From Acidobacteriaceae bacterium (GTDB taxonomy: Bacteria > Acidobacteriota > Terriglobia > Terriglobales > Acidobacteriaceae), in contig DAIDGW010000028.1 in assembly GCA_027452245.1 (NCBI GenBank), positions 1 through 54,679 of the forward strand: 54,679 bases of DNA. Direction: 5' to 3'. This document shows, in pieces, positions 44,654-53,279 of the stretch. Numbering within the stretch: the stretch's first letter is position 1; every line of letters starts with the position of its first letter. The translations under genes and the position numbers were made by a program. The notes beneath the pieces were generated by a model. The model saw only the letters and a program-made list of their open reading frames with translations. It had not been told where the DNA came from and did no database searches.

Positions 44654-44880
44654 TTGCCACCTCCTGTATTTACCTTCTTGCTATAAATCGCGAAGTCCGG
44701 ACAGTACATTCCACACAAATCACACCCGCTGCAATTCTCGGGATGAATGACGTGGGGAGGGTGATAACCCTTGGAATTAAATGCCGACGAGAGCGCCAGA
44801 ACGTGGGTTGGACAAAACTCAACGCAAAATCCACAGGCCTTGCAGCGCTCGACAACAATATGAACCGTACCTTTTGCCAC
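44650..44880 (-). CDS. korD: Ferredoxin-like delta subunit of the 2-oxoacid oxidoreductase
   Basis: 76 residues with two [4Fe-4S] motifs: ERCKACGFCVEFCP (C-x2-C-x2-C-x3-CP) and ENCSGCDLCGMYCP. It passes electrons from KorB to soluble ferredoxin. The GTG at 44878-44880 is chosen: the protein then begins MAKGTVHIVVERCKACG, as relatives do, and AAAGGCGA lies about five bases upstream. A longer frame from 44937 includes residues covering an operator-like site and is not protein-like. First gene of korDABC; two CRP/FNR-type palindromes lie upstream. Confidence 0.9.
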   Translation of the reverse strand: MAKGTVHIVVERCKACGFCVEFCPTHVLALSSAFNSKGYHPPHVIHPENCSGCDLCGMYCPDFAIYSKKVNTGGGK

Positions 44881-44919
44881 GGGGTCGCCTTTCAGAAACG
44901 GCAATCGACCAGAACTGAA

Positions 44920-44935
44920 TGTGATTATGATCAAC
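44920..44935 (-). promoter_or_regulatory. Second, imperfect CRP/FNR-type site before korD
   Basis: TGTGATTATGATCAAC matches TGTGAT-N4-ATCACA in one full half-site and five of six bases in the other half. It lies about 40 bases before the GTG, near the expected transcription start, so it could serve as a second binding site or a repression site. Confidence 0.4.
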
Positions 44936-44950
44936 ATCCTTTAAAAGGTG

Positions 44951-44966
44951 TGTGACCCCGATCACA
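44951..44966 (-). promoter_or_regulatory. CRP/FNR-type operator upstream of korDABC
   Basis: TGTGACCCCGATCACA has outer half-sites TGTGA and TCACA in perfect dyad symmetry. The centre is about 78 bases upstream of the korD GTG; if the site is a class II activator site, the start would be near 44917, leaving a leader of about 37 bases. It is the same motif as at cydAB. Confidence 0.65.
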
Positions 44967-45034
44967 TTTAGCGGTGAGCTAAGGCACTCCCGCGGTTTTG
45001 CATCCGCAAAGTATTTCGCCCCCCACGCTACAGC

Positions 45035-45049
45035 CTGTACCTGATACAG
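45035..45049. promoter_or_regulatory. Short dyad CTGTA-N5-TACAG
   Basis: Perfect five-base arms with a CCTGA spacer between divergent korDABC and the glycosyltransferase. Looks like a regulator half-site pair, but the spacing (9 between CTG and CAG) does not fit LexA. No factor assigned. Confidence 0.25.
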
Positions 45050-45216
45050 AACATGCACGGATGACATTACTCTGGGATTGGCGGAGGAAGTTGCAGGTTC
45101 TACCTCAGGCACTCGTTGCAACGGTCGGCTTGACCTCATAACCAGATCGACATCCTCTGGGCATAAGCTGACCAGTCTTTTCGCCTCTCGAAGTATCGGA
45201 TAGGAGGAAAGTACGC

Positions 45217-46314
45217 ATGAGGATTGCTCAAGTCGCTCCGCTTCACGAAAGCGTCCCCCCTCGTCTTTACGGAGGCACAGAACGGGTCGTCTCCTGGCTG
45301 ACCGAACAACTGGTAGCGCTGGGACACGACGTGACATTGTTCGCCAGCGGCGATTCCGTGACCAACGCTCGCCTCTTCCCTGCTTCTAAAAAAGCCTTGC
45401 GCCTGAACCCCGATTGCGTCGATCCGGTGGCCCAGCACGTGTTGCTGGCGGAAACAGTCTTCAACCACGCCCGGCATTTTGATCTCATCCATTTTCATAT
45501 CGATTACTTCCATTTTGCTCTCAGCCGCAGGGAACACGTTCCTTGCGTCACCACTTTGCACGGACGTCTTGATATTCCGGATCTTGTTCCCCTCTATAAG
45601 GAATTCACCGACACACCCCTGATCTCCATTTCGAACGCCCAGCGAAAGCCCTTGCCCTGGGTCAACTGGTTCGGAACCGTCCATCACGGTCTGCCTGCCA
45701 ACTCGCTTTCGTTTTACGCGGAACCCGGCCAATATCTCGCCTTCCTCGGACGTGTCTCCCCGGAAAAAGGCCTGGATCAGGCCATTCAGATCGCCATCCG
45801 CTCCGGCATCACATTGAAAATTGCCGCGAAAGTCGACCGCGCCGATCGGGAATATTTTGAGAAGATCATCTCTCCCCTGCTCGATCATCCCTTGATCGAA
45901 TTTATCGGTGAAATCGGCCATTCGGAAAAGAACAGCTTCCTCGGCAATGCGGCCGCGCTGCTGTTTCCCATCTGCTGGCCTGAACCCTTTGGACTGGTGA
46001 TGATCGAAGCCATGGCTTGTGGCACTCCGGTGATCGCGTACCCGTCTGGTTCGGTCCCCGAAATCATTCCCGACGGCACGGCAGGCTTTCTGGTACACAA
46101 TATCGATCAGGCCGTTGAAGCCGTGAAGCAAATCGGCGAACTGGATCGCAAGTCCTGCCGAAAATACTTCGAACTGCATTTCACCGATGAGCGCATGGCG
46201 CGCGACTATCTCAAAATTTACAAGCACCTCGTCGATCCCGAATCAATGCCCATGACCGTTGAGGAAGGAGATCTTAAGTGGCTGGAATTGGAGTCTCCCA
46301 GCAGTACTACATAG
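45217..46314 (+). CDS. GT4-family glycosyltransferase
   Basis: 365 residues. GT-B fold: MRIAQVAPLHESVPPRLYGGTERVVSWLTEQL, with the glycine-rich acceptor loop; HFDLIHFHIDYFHFALSRREHVPCVTTLHG; donor-site strand YLAFLGRVSPEKGLDQAI; and the retaining motif E-x7-E in EPFGLVMIEAMACGTPVIAYPSGSVPEII. ATG start seven bases after GGAGGA. It overlaps the downstream debranching-enzyme gene by 37 bases, so the two are coupled and likely act on the same glucan or glycan. Sugar specificity is unknown. Confidence 0.9.
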   Translation: MRIAQVAPLHESVPPRLYGGTERVVSWLTEQLVALGHDVTLFASGDSVTNARLFPASKKALRLNPDCVDPVAQHVLLAETVFNHARHFDLIHFHIDYFHFALSRREHVPCVTTLHGRLDIPDLVPLYKEFTDTPLISISNAQRKPLPWVNWFGTVHHGLPANSLSFYAEPGQYLAFLGRVSPEKGLDQAIQIAIRSGITLKIAAKVDRADREYFEKIISPLLDHPLIEFIGEIGHSEKNSFLGNAAALLFPICWPEPFGLVMIEAMACGTPVIAYPSGSVPEIIPDGTAGFLVHNIDQAVEAVKQIGELDRKSCRKYFELHFTDERMARDYLKIYKHLVDPESMPMTVEEGDLKWLELESPSSTT

Positions 46315-48440
46315 CGACCACTTCGTCTCCGGCCGATGACCGGGCACGGGTACTCAAATACGGAAAGACATTTTTCGTCTTCGATCGCCTCGGAGATGTA
46401 CAGACTTCCGGACTGGGAGAGCAAGGGCTCTTCTATCGAGGCACGCGCCATCTCTCCGAGCTCTCGCTGAATTTATGGAATGCGCGGCCTCTATTACTGA
46501 GCTCGACTGTCGCCGCCGACAACTTTATTTTCACCGCCGATCTGGCCAATCTCGATGTTCATACTGACGGAAAGATCGCCATTCATCGCGGAACCTTGCA
46601 CATCCTGCGCTCGCGTTTCCTCTGGAAGGACGAATGTTTCGAGAAAATCTATTTCGTCAATCACGGCCTCGAAGAACTCGACATTCCAGTTCACATCACC
46701 TTCGACGCCGATTTCGCCGACATCTTTGAAGTTCGTGGTACAACCCGTGAGCGCAAGGGCCGCCGACTGGACGAGGAGGTCCAGCAGCAATCCGTGCTGA
46801 TCACCTATGAAGGTCTCGACCACGTGACCCGCCATACGCTGATCGAGTCCGACCTTCAGCCGATTCATAGCTCAGCTACCGAGATGAACTATGAACTGGC
46901 TTTGCGCCCCAAAGATCACCTGTCGCTCCAGTTCCAGGTTTCTTGCCACGGCAGGCGCTCCGAGCACTTTCCCGGATATTCCGAAGCCATCGCCCCGGCC
47001 CGCCAGGAACTATCCGATATCTCCGGAGAATTTCCCCGCATCAGCAGCATGAACTCCCGCTTCAACGATTGGATCGCCCGTTCCACCTCCGACGTCCAGA
47101 TGATGATCGTGGGCAATCCCGAGACGAACTATCCCTACGCCGGCGTGCCCTGGTTCAGTACGGTGTTTGGCCGCGACGGAATCGTCGCCGCTTTGCAGAC
47201 GCTTTGGCTGAACCCGAACATCGCCAAAGGCGTTCTGGAATTCCTGGCCTCGACCCAGGCCAGCCAGGTCGATCCTCAATCCGACGCCGAACCTGGCAAG
47301 ATCCTGCACGAGATGCGCCGTGGCGAGATGGCCAATCTCGGAGAAGTTCCCTTCGGCAAGTACTACGGCAGCGTCGATTCCACGCCCCTCTTCATCATGC
47401 TCGCGGGCGCTTACTACGAGCGCACCGCAGATCGCCCGCTGATTGAGAAGTTATGGCCGAACATCGGCCGCGCCCTCCGCTGGATCGACGACTACGGTGA
47501 TGTCGATGGCGATGGCTTTGTCGAATACGCTCAGCATGCCCGCAAAGGACTCGTCCAGCAAGGCTGGAAAGACTCCAACGACTCCGTTTTCTACGCGGAT
47601 GGCAAAATTGCCGAGCCCCCCATCGCCCTCTGCGAAGTGCAAGGATACGTTTATGCCGCCAAGTTAGCCGCCGCCCGTCTCAGCCGTGTCCTGGGAGATG
47701 CAGAGCGTTGCTGCACCCTGGAAGTGCAAGCCGAAGAACTGCGCGAGAAATTCGAAAGGCAATTCTGGTGCGACGATCTCTCCATGTACGCCCTTGCCCT
47801 CGATGGCCGCAAGCGCCCCTGCCGCGTCCGCGCCTCCAATGCCGGACATTGCCTCTATACCGGCATTGCCTCTCTGCAGCGCGCCGGGAAAGTCGCCAAC
47901 AACCTCCTCAGCAACGATTTCTTTACCGGTTGGGGCATCCGCACCCTCGCCGCCACCGAATCTCGCTACAATCCGTTGTCCTATCACAACGGCTCCGTGT
48001 GGCCGCATGACAATTCCATCATCGCCTCCGGATTTGCCCGCTATGGCCATAAGCAGGCCGCAGGCAAAATTCTCATTTCTCTTCTGGATTTGAGCAGCGT
48101 CGTCGATCTCCACCGCTTGCCCGAACTGATCTGTGGAGTGGAACGGCGCTCCAAAGAAGGACCGACCCTTTATCCCGTCGCCTGCTCTCCGCAGGTTTGG
48201 GCGGCAGCCGCTCCGTTCCTCATCCTTGAAGCATGCCTTGGCCTCACCATCCAGGCCGAGCGCAACCGCATCATCTTCGATCGTCCCTGCCTGCCCGAAG
48301 GCATCTCCCAGCTTTGCATCAAAGATCTGCGCTGCGGAAAGTCCTCCGCCGATCTTCTCCTGGAGCGCCGCAAGGAAGCCGTTCTCGTTCACTGCGAAGA
48401 AAAGCGCGGCGACATGGAAATCGTCACCATGGTTTCCTGA
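46278..48440 (+). CDS. Amylo-alpha-1,6-glucosidase / glycogen-debranching-type enzyme
   Basis: 720 residues. N-terminal GDE_N-like beta domain (about 25-230; KYGKTFFVFDRLGDVQTSGLGEQGLFYRGTRHLSEL) followed by a catalytic (alpha/alpha)6 domain with PYAGVPWFSTVFGRDGIVAAL (catalytic acid region), HEMRRGEMANLGEVPFGKYYGSVDSTPLFIML and YHNGSVWPHDNSIIASGFARYG. Such enzymes hydrolyse alpha-1,6 branches or related glucosidic bonds in glycogen-like polymers. The GTG at 46278 is preceded by GGAG about nine bases upstream and lies inside the end of the glycosyltransferase gene (37-base overlap). Good family match; exact substrate inferred. Confidence 0.88.
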   Translation: MAGIGVSQQYYIATTSSPADDRARVLKYGKTFFVFDRLGDVQTSGLGEQGLFYRGTRHLSELSLNLWNARPLLLSSTVAADNFIFTADLANLDVHTDGKIAIHRGTLHILRSRFLWKDECFEKIYFVNHGLEELDIPVHITFDADFADIFEVRGTTRERKGRRLDEEVQQQSVLITYEGLDHVTRHTLIESDLQPIHSSATEMNYELALRPKDHLSLQFQVSCHGRRSEHFPGYSEAIAPARQELSDISGEFPRISSMNSRFNDWIARSTSDVQMMIVGNPETNYPYAGVPWFSTVFGRDGIVAALQTLWLNPNIAKGVLEFLASTQASQVDPQSDAEPGKILHEMRRGEMANLGEVPFGKYYGSVDSTPLFIMLAGAYYERTADRPLIEKLWPNIGRALRWIDDYGDVDGDGFVEYAQHARKGLVQQGWKDSNDSVFYADGKIAEPPIALCEVQGYVYAAKLAAARLSRVLGDAERCCTLEVQAEELREKFERQFWCDDLSMYALALDGRKRPCRVRASNAGHCLYTGIASLQRAGKVANNLLSNDFFTGWGIRTLAATESRYNPLSYHNGSVWPHDNSIIASGFARYGHKQAAGKILISLLDLSSVVDLHRLPELICGVERRSKEGPTLYPVACSPQVWAAAAPFLILEACLGLTIQAERNRIIFDRPCLPEGISQLCIKDLRCGKSSADLLLERRKEAVLVHCEEKRGDMEIVTMVS

Positions 48441-48539
48441 CCCGCAAATCGGGGCGACATTGACCCATTTCCGCCCGAAATTGCCCTGACACCGCCCATC
48501 TCTAATATCTTTAAACTATTCAAAAACTTTCCCGTAAAA

Positions 48540-48568
48540 TTGACATCTCCAGTTCGCGTTTTTAACAT
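48540..48568 (+). promoter_or_regulatory. Strong sigma-70 promoter for the ABC exporter operon
   Basis: TTGACA (48540-48545), a 17-base spacer and TAACAT (48563-48568). The -35 is the exact consensus and spacing is ideal; -10 has four of six consensus bases. The predicted start near 48575 leaves a leader of about 65 bases before the ATG at 48641. The upstream debranching gene ends 100 bases before, so this starts a new unit. Confidence 0.7.
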
Positions 48569-48640
48569 AGAAATACCTCTCGTAGTTCCAAGGTTGTAAT
48601 GGGGTTCGACAGTTGAGTATCTCGCTGTTGCCAAACTTCT

Positions 48641-49624
48641 ATGATCAAAGTTAAAGATTTAACCAAGCGGTACGCGCGCACGATCGCCGTCGATCACATT
48701 TCTTTCGAAGTAGATAAAGGCCAAATCGTCGGATTCCTCGGCCCCAACGGCGCCGGCAAAACCACCACCATGCGCATTTTGACCTGCTTCCTGCCGCCCT
48801 CTTCAGGCACAGCCACCGTCGCTGGCTTCGACGTTCTCGAGCAGCCCATGGAGGTAAAAAAGCGCATCGGCTATCTCCCCGAAACGCCCCCTCTCTATCT
48901 GGAAATGGAAACCGGCGACTACCTTCGCTTCGTCGGCAAGCTCAAAGGGCTGTCCGGCGCCGATCTCGACAAGCGCATTGATTACGTCACCGGCCGCTGC
49001 TCCGTCGCCGACGTCAAGAACAAGCTACTGGGAAAGTTATCCAAAGGCTATCGTCAGCGCGTTGGACTGGCCCAGGCCATCATTCACAATCCTGACGTTC
49101 TCGTTCTCGACGAACCCACCGCCGGCCTCGATCCCAAGCAGATCAACGAAACCCGCGACCTGATCAAGGATCTCGCTGGCGATCACACCATCATTCTGAG
49201 CACGCACATCCTCCCCGAAGTTGAGCAGACCTGCGAGCAGGTCATCATCATCAACAAGGGAAAACTCGTGGCCACAGATTCCGTCCGCAATCTGCAGGCG
49301 CGTGCCCGCGGCGCCGAATCGGTTGTGCTCGAAGTGGCGGGACGCAAGGCCGCGGTCGAACCGTCCATGGTTCAACGCAAGCTCGAGCAGATTTCCGGCG
49401 TCAGCCGCGTCGTCTGCAAACAGCAACTCGATGGCCGCGCCCAGTTTGAAGTCGAAAGCCAGAAAGGATTCATCCGCGGCGATCTGGCCCGCGCCGTCGT
49501 CGATTCCGGCTGGGATCTCAACGAACTCCGGCCGTCCGCAATGAGTTTGGAAGAAGTCTTCTTGCAACTCACCGGCAGTGAACTCAAACCCATCGAAGCT
49601 GAGCCGGTGAAGGAGCCCGTTTAA
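48641..49624 (+). CDS. ABC transporter ATP-binding protein (GldA-like)
   Basis: 327 residues. Walker A GPNGAGKTT, Q-loop near GYLPETPPLY, signature LSKGYRQRVGLAQ, Walker B VLVLDEPTAGLD, H-loop LSTHIL. The last 90 residues form a C-terminal domain seen in drug or multi-subunit exporters. It heads a four-gene operon with a permease, a GldG-like and a DUF4340 protein, an arrangement known from Bacteroidota gliding operons and from Acidobacteriota. The ATG follows a weak ribosome site. Stop overlaps the next ATG by one base. Confidence 0.93.
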   Translation: MIKVKDLTKRYARTIAVDHISFEVDKGQIVGFLGPNGAGKTTTMRILTCFLPPSSGTATVAGFDVLEQPMEVKKRIGYLPETPPLYLEMETGDYLRFVGKLKGLSGADLDKRIDYVTGRCSVADVKNKLLGKLSKGYRQRVGLAQAIIHNPDVLVLDEPTAGLDPKQINETRDLIKDLAGDHTIILSTHILPEVEQTCEQVIIINKGKLVATDSVRNLQARARGAESVVLEVAGRKAAVEPSMVQRKLEQISGVSRVVCKQQLDGRAQFEVESQKGFIRGDLARAVVDSGWDLNELRPSAMSLEEVFLQLTGSELKPIEAEPVKEPV

Positions 49625-50391
49625 TGCGAAACATCTGGATCATTTGCCGGAAAGAACTCGGCAGCTACTTCGTCTCTCCCGTCGCCTACATCCTGCTGAC
49701 GATGTTTGGCCTTATCTTTGGCTACTTCTTTTGGAACGCCCTCGCAGCCTTCCTCGTCGAGAGCATCCAGATGCAGATGCGCGGACAATCCTTCCCCATG
49801 AACCTGAACGAATGGATCATCCGCCCGCTGCTGGCGAACGTCAGCGTCGTCAATCTGTTCTTCGTTCCGCTCATCACTATGCGCTTGTTCGCCGAGGAAA
49901 AGCGTAATGGCACGATCGAACTGCTGGCGACCTCTCCCATCCGCGACGGCGAAATCATCTTCGGAAAATGGCTCGCCGCCCTGCTGCTCTATGTTTGCCT
50001 GCTGCTGTTCACCGCAGCCAACTTCGCGTTCCTCTTCCGCTACGGCAATCCCGACTGGAAGCCGCTTCTGGTGGGCTATCTCGGGCTGCTACTGCAGGCG
50101 GGCGCCCTGCTGGCAATCGGAACCTTCATCTCCACCACGACAAAGAATCAGATCATCGCCGGTGCCGTCACTTTCGGAGTTTGTCTCCTGCTCTTTGTCT
50201 TTGGCTGGGTCAGCGGATACGACACTTCCACCTGGGCGCAGGTCTTGTCCTATCTCTCGATTGCAACCCACTCGGAATCCTTCTACCGGGGGGTCATTGA
50301 TTCCAAAGACGCAATTTATTACGTCACGGTGATTTTCCTGGGGCTCTTCTTCACTGCCCGTTCCATGGAATCCCTGCGGTGGAGGTCCTAA
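49624..50391 (+). CDS. ABC-2 type permease (GldF-like)
   Basis: 255 residues with about six membrane helices: SYFVSPVAYILLTMFGLIFGYFF, then SVVNLFFVPLITMRLFAEEKRNGTIELLATSPIRDGEIIFGKWL (the amphipathic stretch typical of ABC-2 permeases), LLLYVCLLLFTAANFAFLF, LGLLLQAGALLAIGTFIS, TFGVCLLLFVFGWVSG and YVTVIFLGLFFTARS. Forms the channel with the ATPase encoded upstream. The stop codon abuts the next ATG directly. Substrate unknown. Confidence 0.9.
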   Translation: MRNIWIICRKELGSYFVSPVAYILLTMFGLIFGYFFWNALAAFLVESIQMQMRGQSFPMNLNEWIIRPLLANVSVVNLFFVPLITMRLFAEEKRNGTIELLATSPIRDGEIIFGKWLAALLLYVCLLLFTAANFAFLFRYGNPDWKPLLVGYLGLLLQAGALLAIGTFISTTTKNQIIAGAVTFGVCLLLFVFGWVSGYDTSTWAQVLSYLSIATHSESFYRGVIDSKDAIYYVTVIFLGLFFTARSMESLRWRS

Positions 50392-51768
50392 ATGGCTAGC
50401 GAATGGATCAAAGCAAGACAGACAAAATTTGCCGCCTACGTCACGATCTATGTCCTCATCGTCGTTGCTGCGGTCGTGGTCGCCAACATTCTCGGCAACC
50501 GCTACAACAAGTCCTATGACGCCACTCCGAACAAGCAATACAGCTTGTCGGAGCAGACGGCCAAAATCGTCAAAGGCCTCAAGCAGGACGCCACCATCAC
50601 CTACTTCAACCAGAGCGGCCGCTTCCGCGAGGGCAAAGACCTGCTGACGGAGTACGCCAATCTTTCTCCCAAGGTCCAGGTCAAATACATCGATCCCGAT
50701 AAAGACCCTGAACTGGCCCGCGAATACGGAATTCGCGAATTCGGCACCGCCGTCGTGCAGGTCGGCGACAAGAAAGACACCGCCAAGAACATGACCGAAG
50801 AAGGCATCACCGGCGCCTTCATTCGCGATCTGAAGAGCACCACCCGCACCGTCTGCTTCACTACCGGCAGCGGCGAGCACCAGATCGACGACTCCACCCG
50901 CGATGGACTTTCCAAGTTCAAAGAACTGCTCGGAAAAGACGACTATCAGACCAGGTCGGTCGATCTTCTCACCAAGGCAGAAGTGCCCTCCGACTGCACG
51001 ACCTTGGTGGTTGCCGGCCCGACCAAGAACTACGAGCAGCCTGAAGTCGATGCCATCAAGAAATATGTAGAAGATGGCGGACGCGCCTTCTTCATGCTCG
51101 ATCCTCCCCTGAAGCTCGCCCATGACGAGATCGCCGACAACGACGCGCTCACCAGCCTTCTGCAAAGCTGGGGCGTCACCGTTCAGAAAGATCTGATCGT
51201 CGACCTTAACCCGCTCGGCCAGATCACCGGTCTGGGACCGCAAGTGGCGCTGGTCACCAGCTACACCTCGCAGCCGATCGTCGAGAGCATGCGCGGCACC
51301 GCCACCGGCTTCCCGCTGGCTCGTTCGCTCGACGTGAAGGATACCGGCAAGACAAGCGTTCAGAAGCTGTTCGACAGTTCCAGCACCAGCCTGGCCACCG
51401 ACAATCTGAGTTCGCCAGCGGTGAACGTCAACAATCCTAAGAACAAAAAAGGCCCGCTCACCCTCGCGGCCGCGGGAACGTATAACACCGGCAAGGAAAA
51501 TTCCCAGGGACGCTTCGTCGTCATTGGAAGTTCCACCTGGGCTTCGAATCGATTCATTGATTTCAATGGCGACAGCGATCTCGCTCTCAACGCGGTGAAT
51601 TGGCTGTCTTCCGACGAAGATCTGATTTCCATTCGTCCCAAACCCCAGGAGAACCAGCGCATCACCATGACTCAGGGACAACTCGCCTGGGTGCGTGCCG
51701 TCAGCCAATTTGCCCTGCCCTTCGTCGTGGTGATCGCCGGGGTCATGGTCTGGTGGAAAAGGAGGTAA
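50392..51768 (+). CDS. GldG-like ABC-type auxiliary protein
   Basis: 458 residues. One N-terminal membrane helix (YVTIYVLIVVAAVVVANIL), a long extracytoplasmic domain starting NKQYSLSEQTAKIVKGLKQDATITYFN (the GldG signature), an ABC-type-transport-like beta domain including TVCFTTGSGEHQIDDS, and a C-terminal membrane helix AVSQFALPFVVVIAGVMVWW followed by basic KRR. So the bulk of the protein sits outside the inner membrane, tethered at both ends. Third gene of the exporter operon. Its molecular role in non-gliding bacteria is not known. Confidence 0.88.
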   Translation: MASEWIKARQTKFAAYVTIYVLIVVAAVVVANILGNRYNKSYDATPNKQYSLSEQTAKIVKGLKQDATITYFNQSGRFREGKDLLTEYANLSPKVQVKYIDPDKDPELAREYGIREFGTAVVQVGDKKDTAKNMTEEGITGAFIRDLKSTTRTVCFTTGSGEHQIDDSTRDGLSKFKELLGKDDYQTRSVDLLTKAEVPSDCTTLVVAGPTKNYEQPEVDAIKKYVEDGGRAFFMLDPPLKLAHDEIADNDALTSLLQSWGVTVQKDLIVDLNPLGQITGLGPQVALVTSYTSQPIVESMRGTATGFPLARSLDVKDTGKTSVQKLFDSSSTSLATDNLSSPAVNVNNPKNKKGPLTLAAAGTYNTGKENSQGRFVVIGSSTWASNRFIDFNGDSDLALNAVNWLSSDEDLISIRPKPQENQRITMTQGQLAWVRAVSQFALPFVVVIAGVMVWWKRR

Positions 51769-51804
51769 GCGGCTTCTCGACACGTTCGAGGCGCGCCACA
51801 TCGC

Positions 51805-53127
51805 ATGATGAGAATTCGCGGACTGCTTCTCGCAGCTATCGTCTTCTTTGCTCTGGCCGGTGTTCTTTACTGGTCCGATCATCACAAGCCGGCCGCTGAA
51901 GCCAATACGTCGGCCGCATCGCCGGCCATCTTGAAGCTCGACCAGGGCTCGATCACTCGGGTCGAACTGAAGAAACCCGACACCCCGGCGATTGTTCTCG
52001 ATAAGAACGGCTCAGGTTCCTGGCAGATTACCGATCCCAAGCCGCTCCCCGCCGATCAGGACACCGTCAGCGGTGTGGTGCGCTCGCTTTCCTCGCTCGA
52101 TTCCCAGCGCGTCGTCGAAGACAAGGCTTCCGATCTCAAGCGCTATGGCCTCGACCCGGCGGCCTTCCAGGCCAACGTCACCGAAAAAGGCAACAAGTCC
52201 CAACAGGTTCTCTTCGGCGACACCACGCCCACCGGAAATTCCGTCTACGCCCAGCTTGCCGGAGATCCCCGCGTCTTCACCGTGGCCACCTACGTCAAGG
52301 GCGAGATCGACAAGGGCGTCGACGACTTGCGCGACAAGCAACTGGTCACCATCAGTCCCGACAAAGTTAGTCAGATCGAGCTGACCGGAAAGAATGGCAC
52401 TATCGAATTCGGCCGCAGCAAAGACGAGTGGCAGATCCTCAAGCCTAAGCCCATGCGCGCCGACAGCACCGAGGTCGGCGAACTGGCCCGTCAACTGACC
52501 GAAGCTCGCATGAACCTCACCGGCCCGGATGCCTCCGAGAAGGCGGCCGACTCCGGCTTTGCCCACGGCACGCCCCTAGTAACCGCAAAGATAACCGCCG
52601 ACTCCGGCACTCAGGAGCTTCAGATTCACAAGGACAAAGACAACTACTACGCCAAGTCCAGCGTGGTTCCCGGAGCTTACCAGATCAATTCGGACCTGCC
52701 CAAAGCCCTCGACAAGAAGGTTGACGACTTTCGCAACAAGAAGGTTTTCGACTTCGGCTACAACCAGCCGAATAAGATCGAGTTACACGACGGCTCCAAG
52801 GCCTATTACCTGGTGCGTAGCGGAGACGATTGGTGGCAGAACGGCAAGAAGATGGATCCGGCTAGTACAGATCAACTACTCGGCAGCCTTCGCGACCTGA
52901 GTGCCGATAAGTTCCCCGACTCCGGCTTCGCCAATCCTCAGATTCAGGCTACGGTAACCTGGGATGACAGCAAACGCGTCGATAAAGTAGAGATCGCCAA
53001 GTCTGGCGACGGATACATCGCCAAACGGGAGAACGATCCTACGCTTTACCACCTGGATGCTTCCCCCGTGGATGAACTGCAGAAGGCGGCCGACGGCTTG
53101 AAGCAGGCCCCGGCCGGCACGAAATAG
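51805..53127 (+). CDS. DUF4340 domain protein of the exporter operon
   Basis: 440 residues. A single N-terminal membrane helix (RGLLLAAIVFFALAGVLYW) then DUF4340 repeats: a first beta unit with ITRVELKKPDTPAIVLDKNGSGSWQITDPKPLPADQDTVSGVVRSLSSLDSQRVVED, and a second starting DKVSQIELTGKNGTIEFGRSKDEWQILKPKPMRADSTEVGEL, i.e. an internal duplication of one fold, with a third partial copy near NKIELHDGSKAYYLVRSGDDWW. Probably a periplasmic partner of the GldG-like protein. Starts 36 bases after it. ATG start; one of two Met codons (51805/51808) could be used. Confidence 0.88.
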   Translation: MMRIRGLLLAAIVFFALAGVLYWSDHHKPAAEANTSAASPAILKLDQGSITRVELKKPDTPAIVLDKNGSGSWQITDPKPLPADQDTVSGVVRSLSSLDSQRVVEDKASDLKRYGLDPAAFQANVTEKGNKSQQVLFGDTTPTGNSVYAQLAGDPRVFTVATYVKGEIDKGVDDLRDKQLVTISPDKVSQIELTGKNGTIEFGRSKDEWQILKPKPMRADSTEVGELARQLTEARMNLTGPDASEKAADSGFAHGTPLVTAKITADSGTQELQIHKDKDNYYAKSSVVPGAYQINSDLPKALDKKVDDFRNKKVFDFGYNQPNKIELHDGSKAYYLVRSGDDWWQNGKKMDPASTDQLLGSLRDLSADKFPDSGFANPQIQATVTWDDSKRVDKVEIAKSGDGYIAKRENDPTLYHLDASPVDELQKAADGLKQAPAGTK

Positions 53128-53279
53128 CCGGCCAAGCAACTTGCGGCACTCTGGTGCATCTATCTATTAAGAAGCAATCGTCACATCCAGCGTTGACGTG
53201 CATTGCAAGTTGCGCACTGATGCTTCGCACTAATTCCTAAATTTCCCACGGATTTGACGGTTGGTGGGGTGCCTAAATT

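Larger units (their letters stand above)
44881..45216. other. Divergent region korDABC / glycosyltransferase
   Basis: About 336 bases. Contains TGTGACCCCGATCACA (44951-44966) and a second, imperfect relative (44920-44935), a short dyad CTGTA-N5-TACAG (45035-45049) and the strong AGGAGG of the glycosyltransferase. No reading frame or RNA gene was recognised. Confidence 0.55.

Noticed and set aside
45035..45049. CTGTA-N5-TACAG considered as a LexA box
   Set aside because: LexA of the E. coli type needs CTG-N10-CAG; here the spacing is nine and the centre is not AT-rich. Kept only as an unassigned dyad.
45107..45122. GGCACTCGTTGC considered as a sigma-54 promoter before the glycosyltransferase
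   Set aside because: GG and GC are only eight bases apart; sigma-54 requires ten.
50089..51885. 598-residue open frame opposite the exporter operon
   Set aside because: Gly/Val/Asp-rich antisense shadow of the GldG-like gene.
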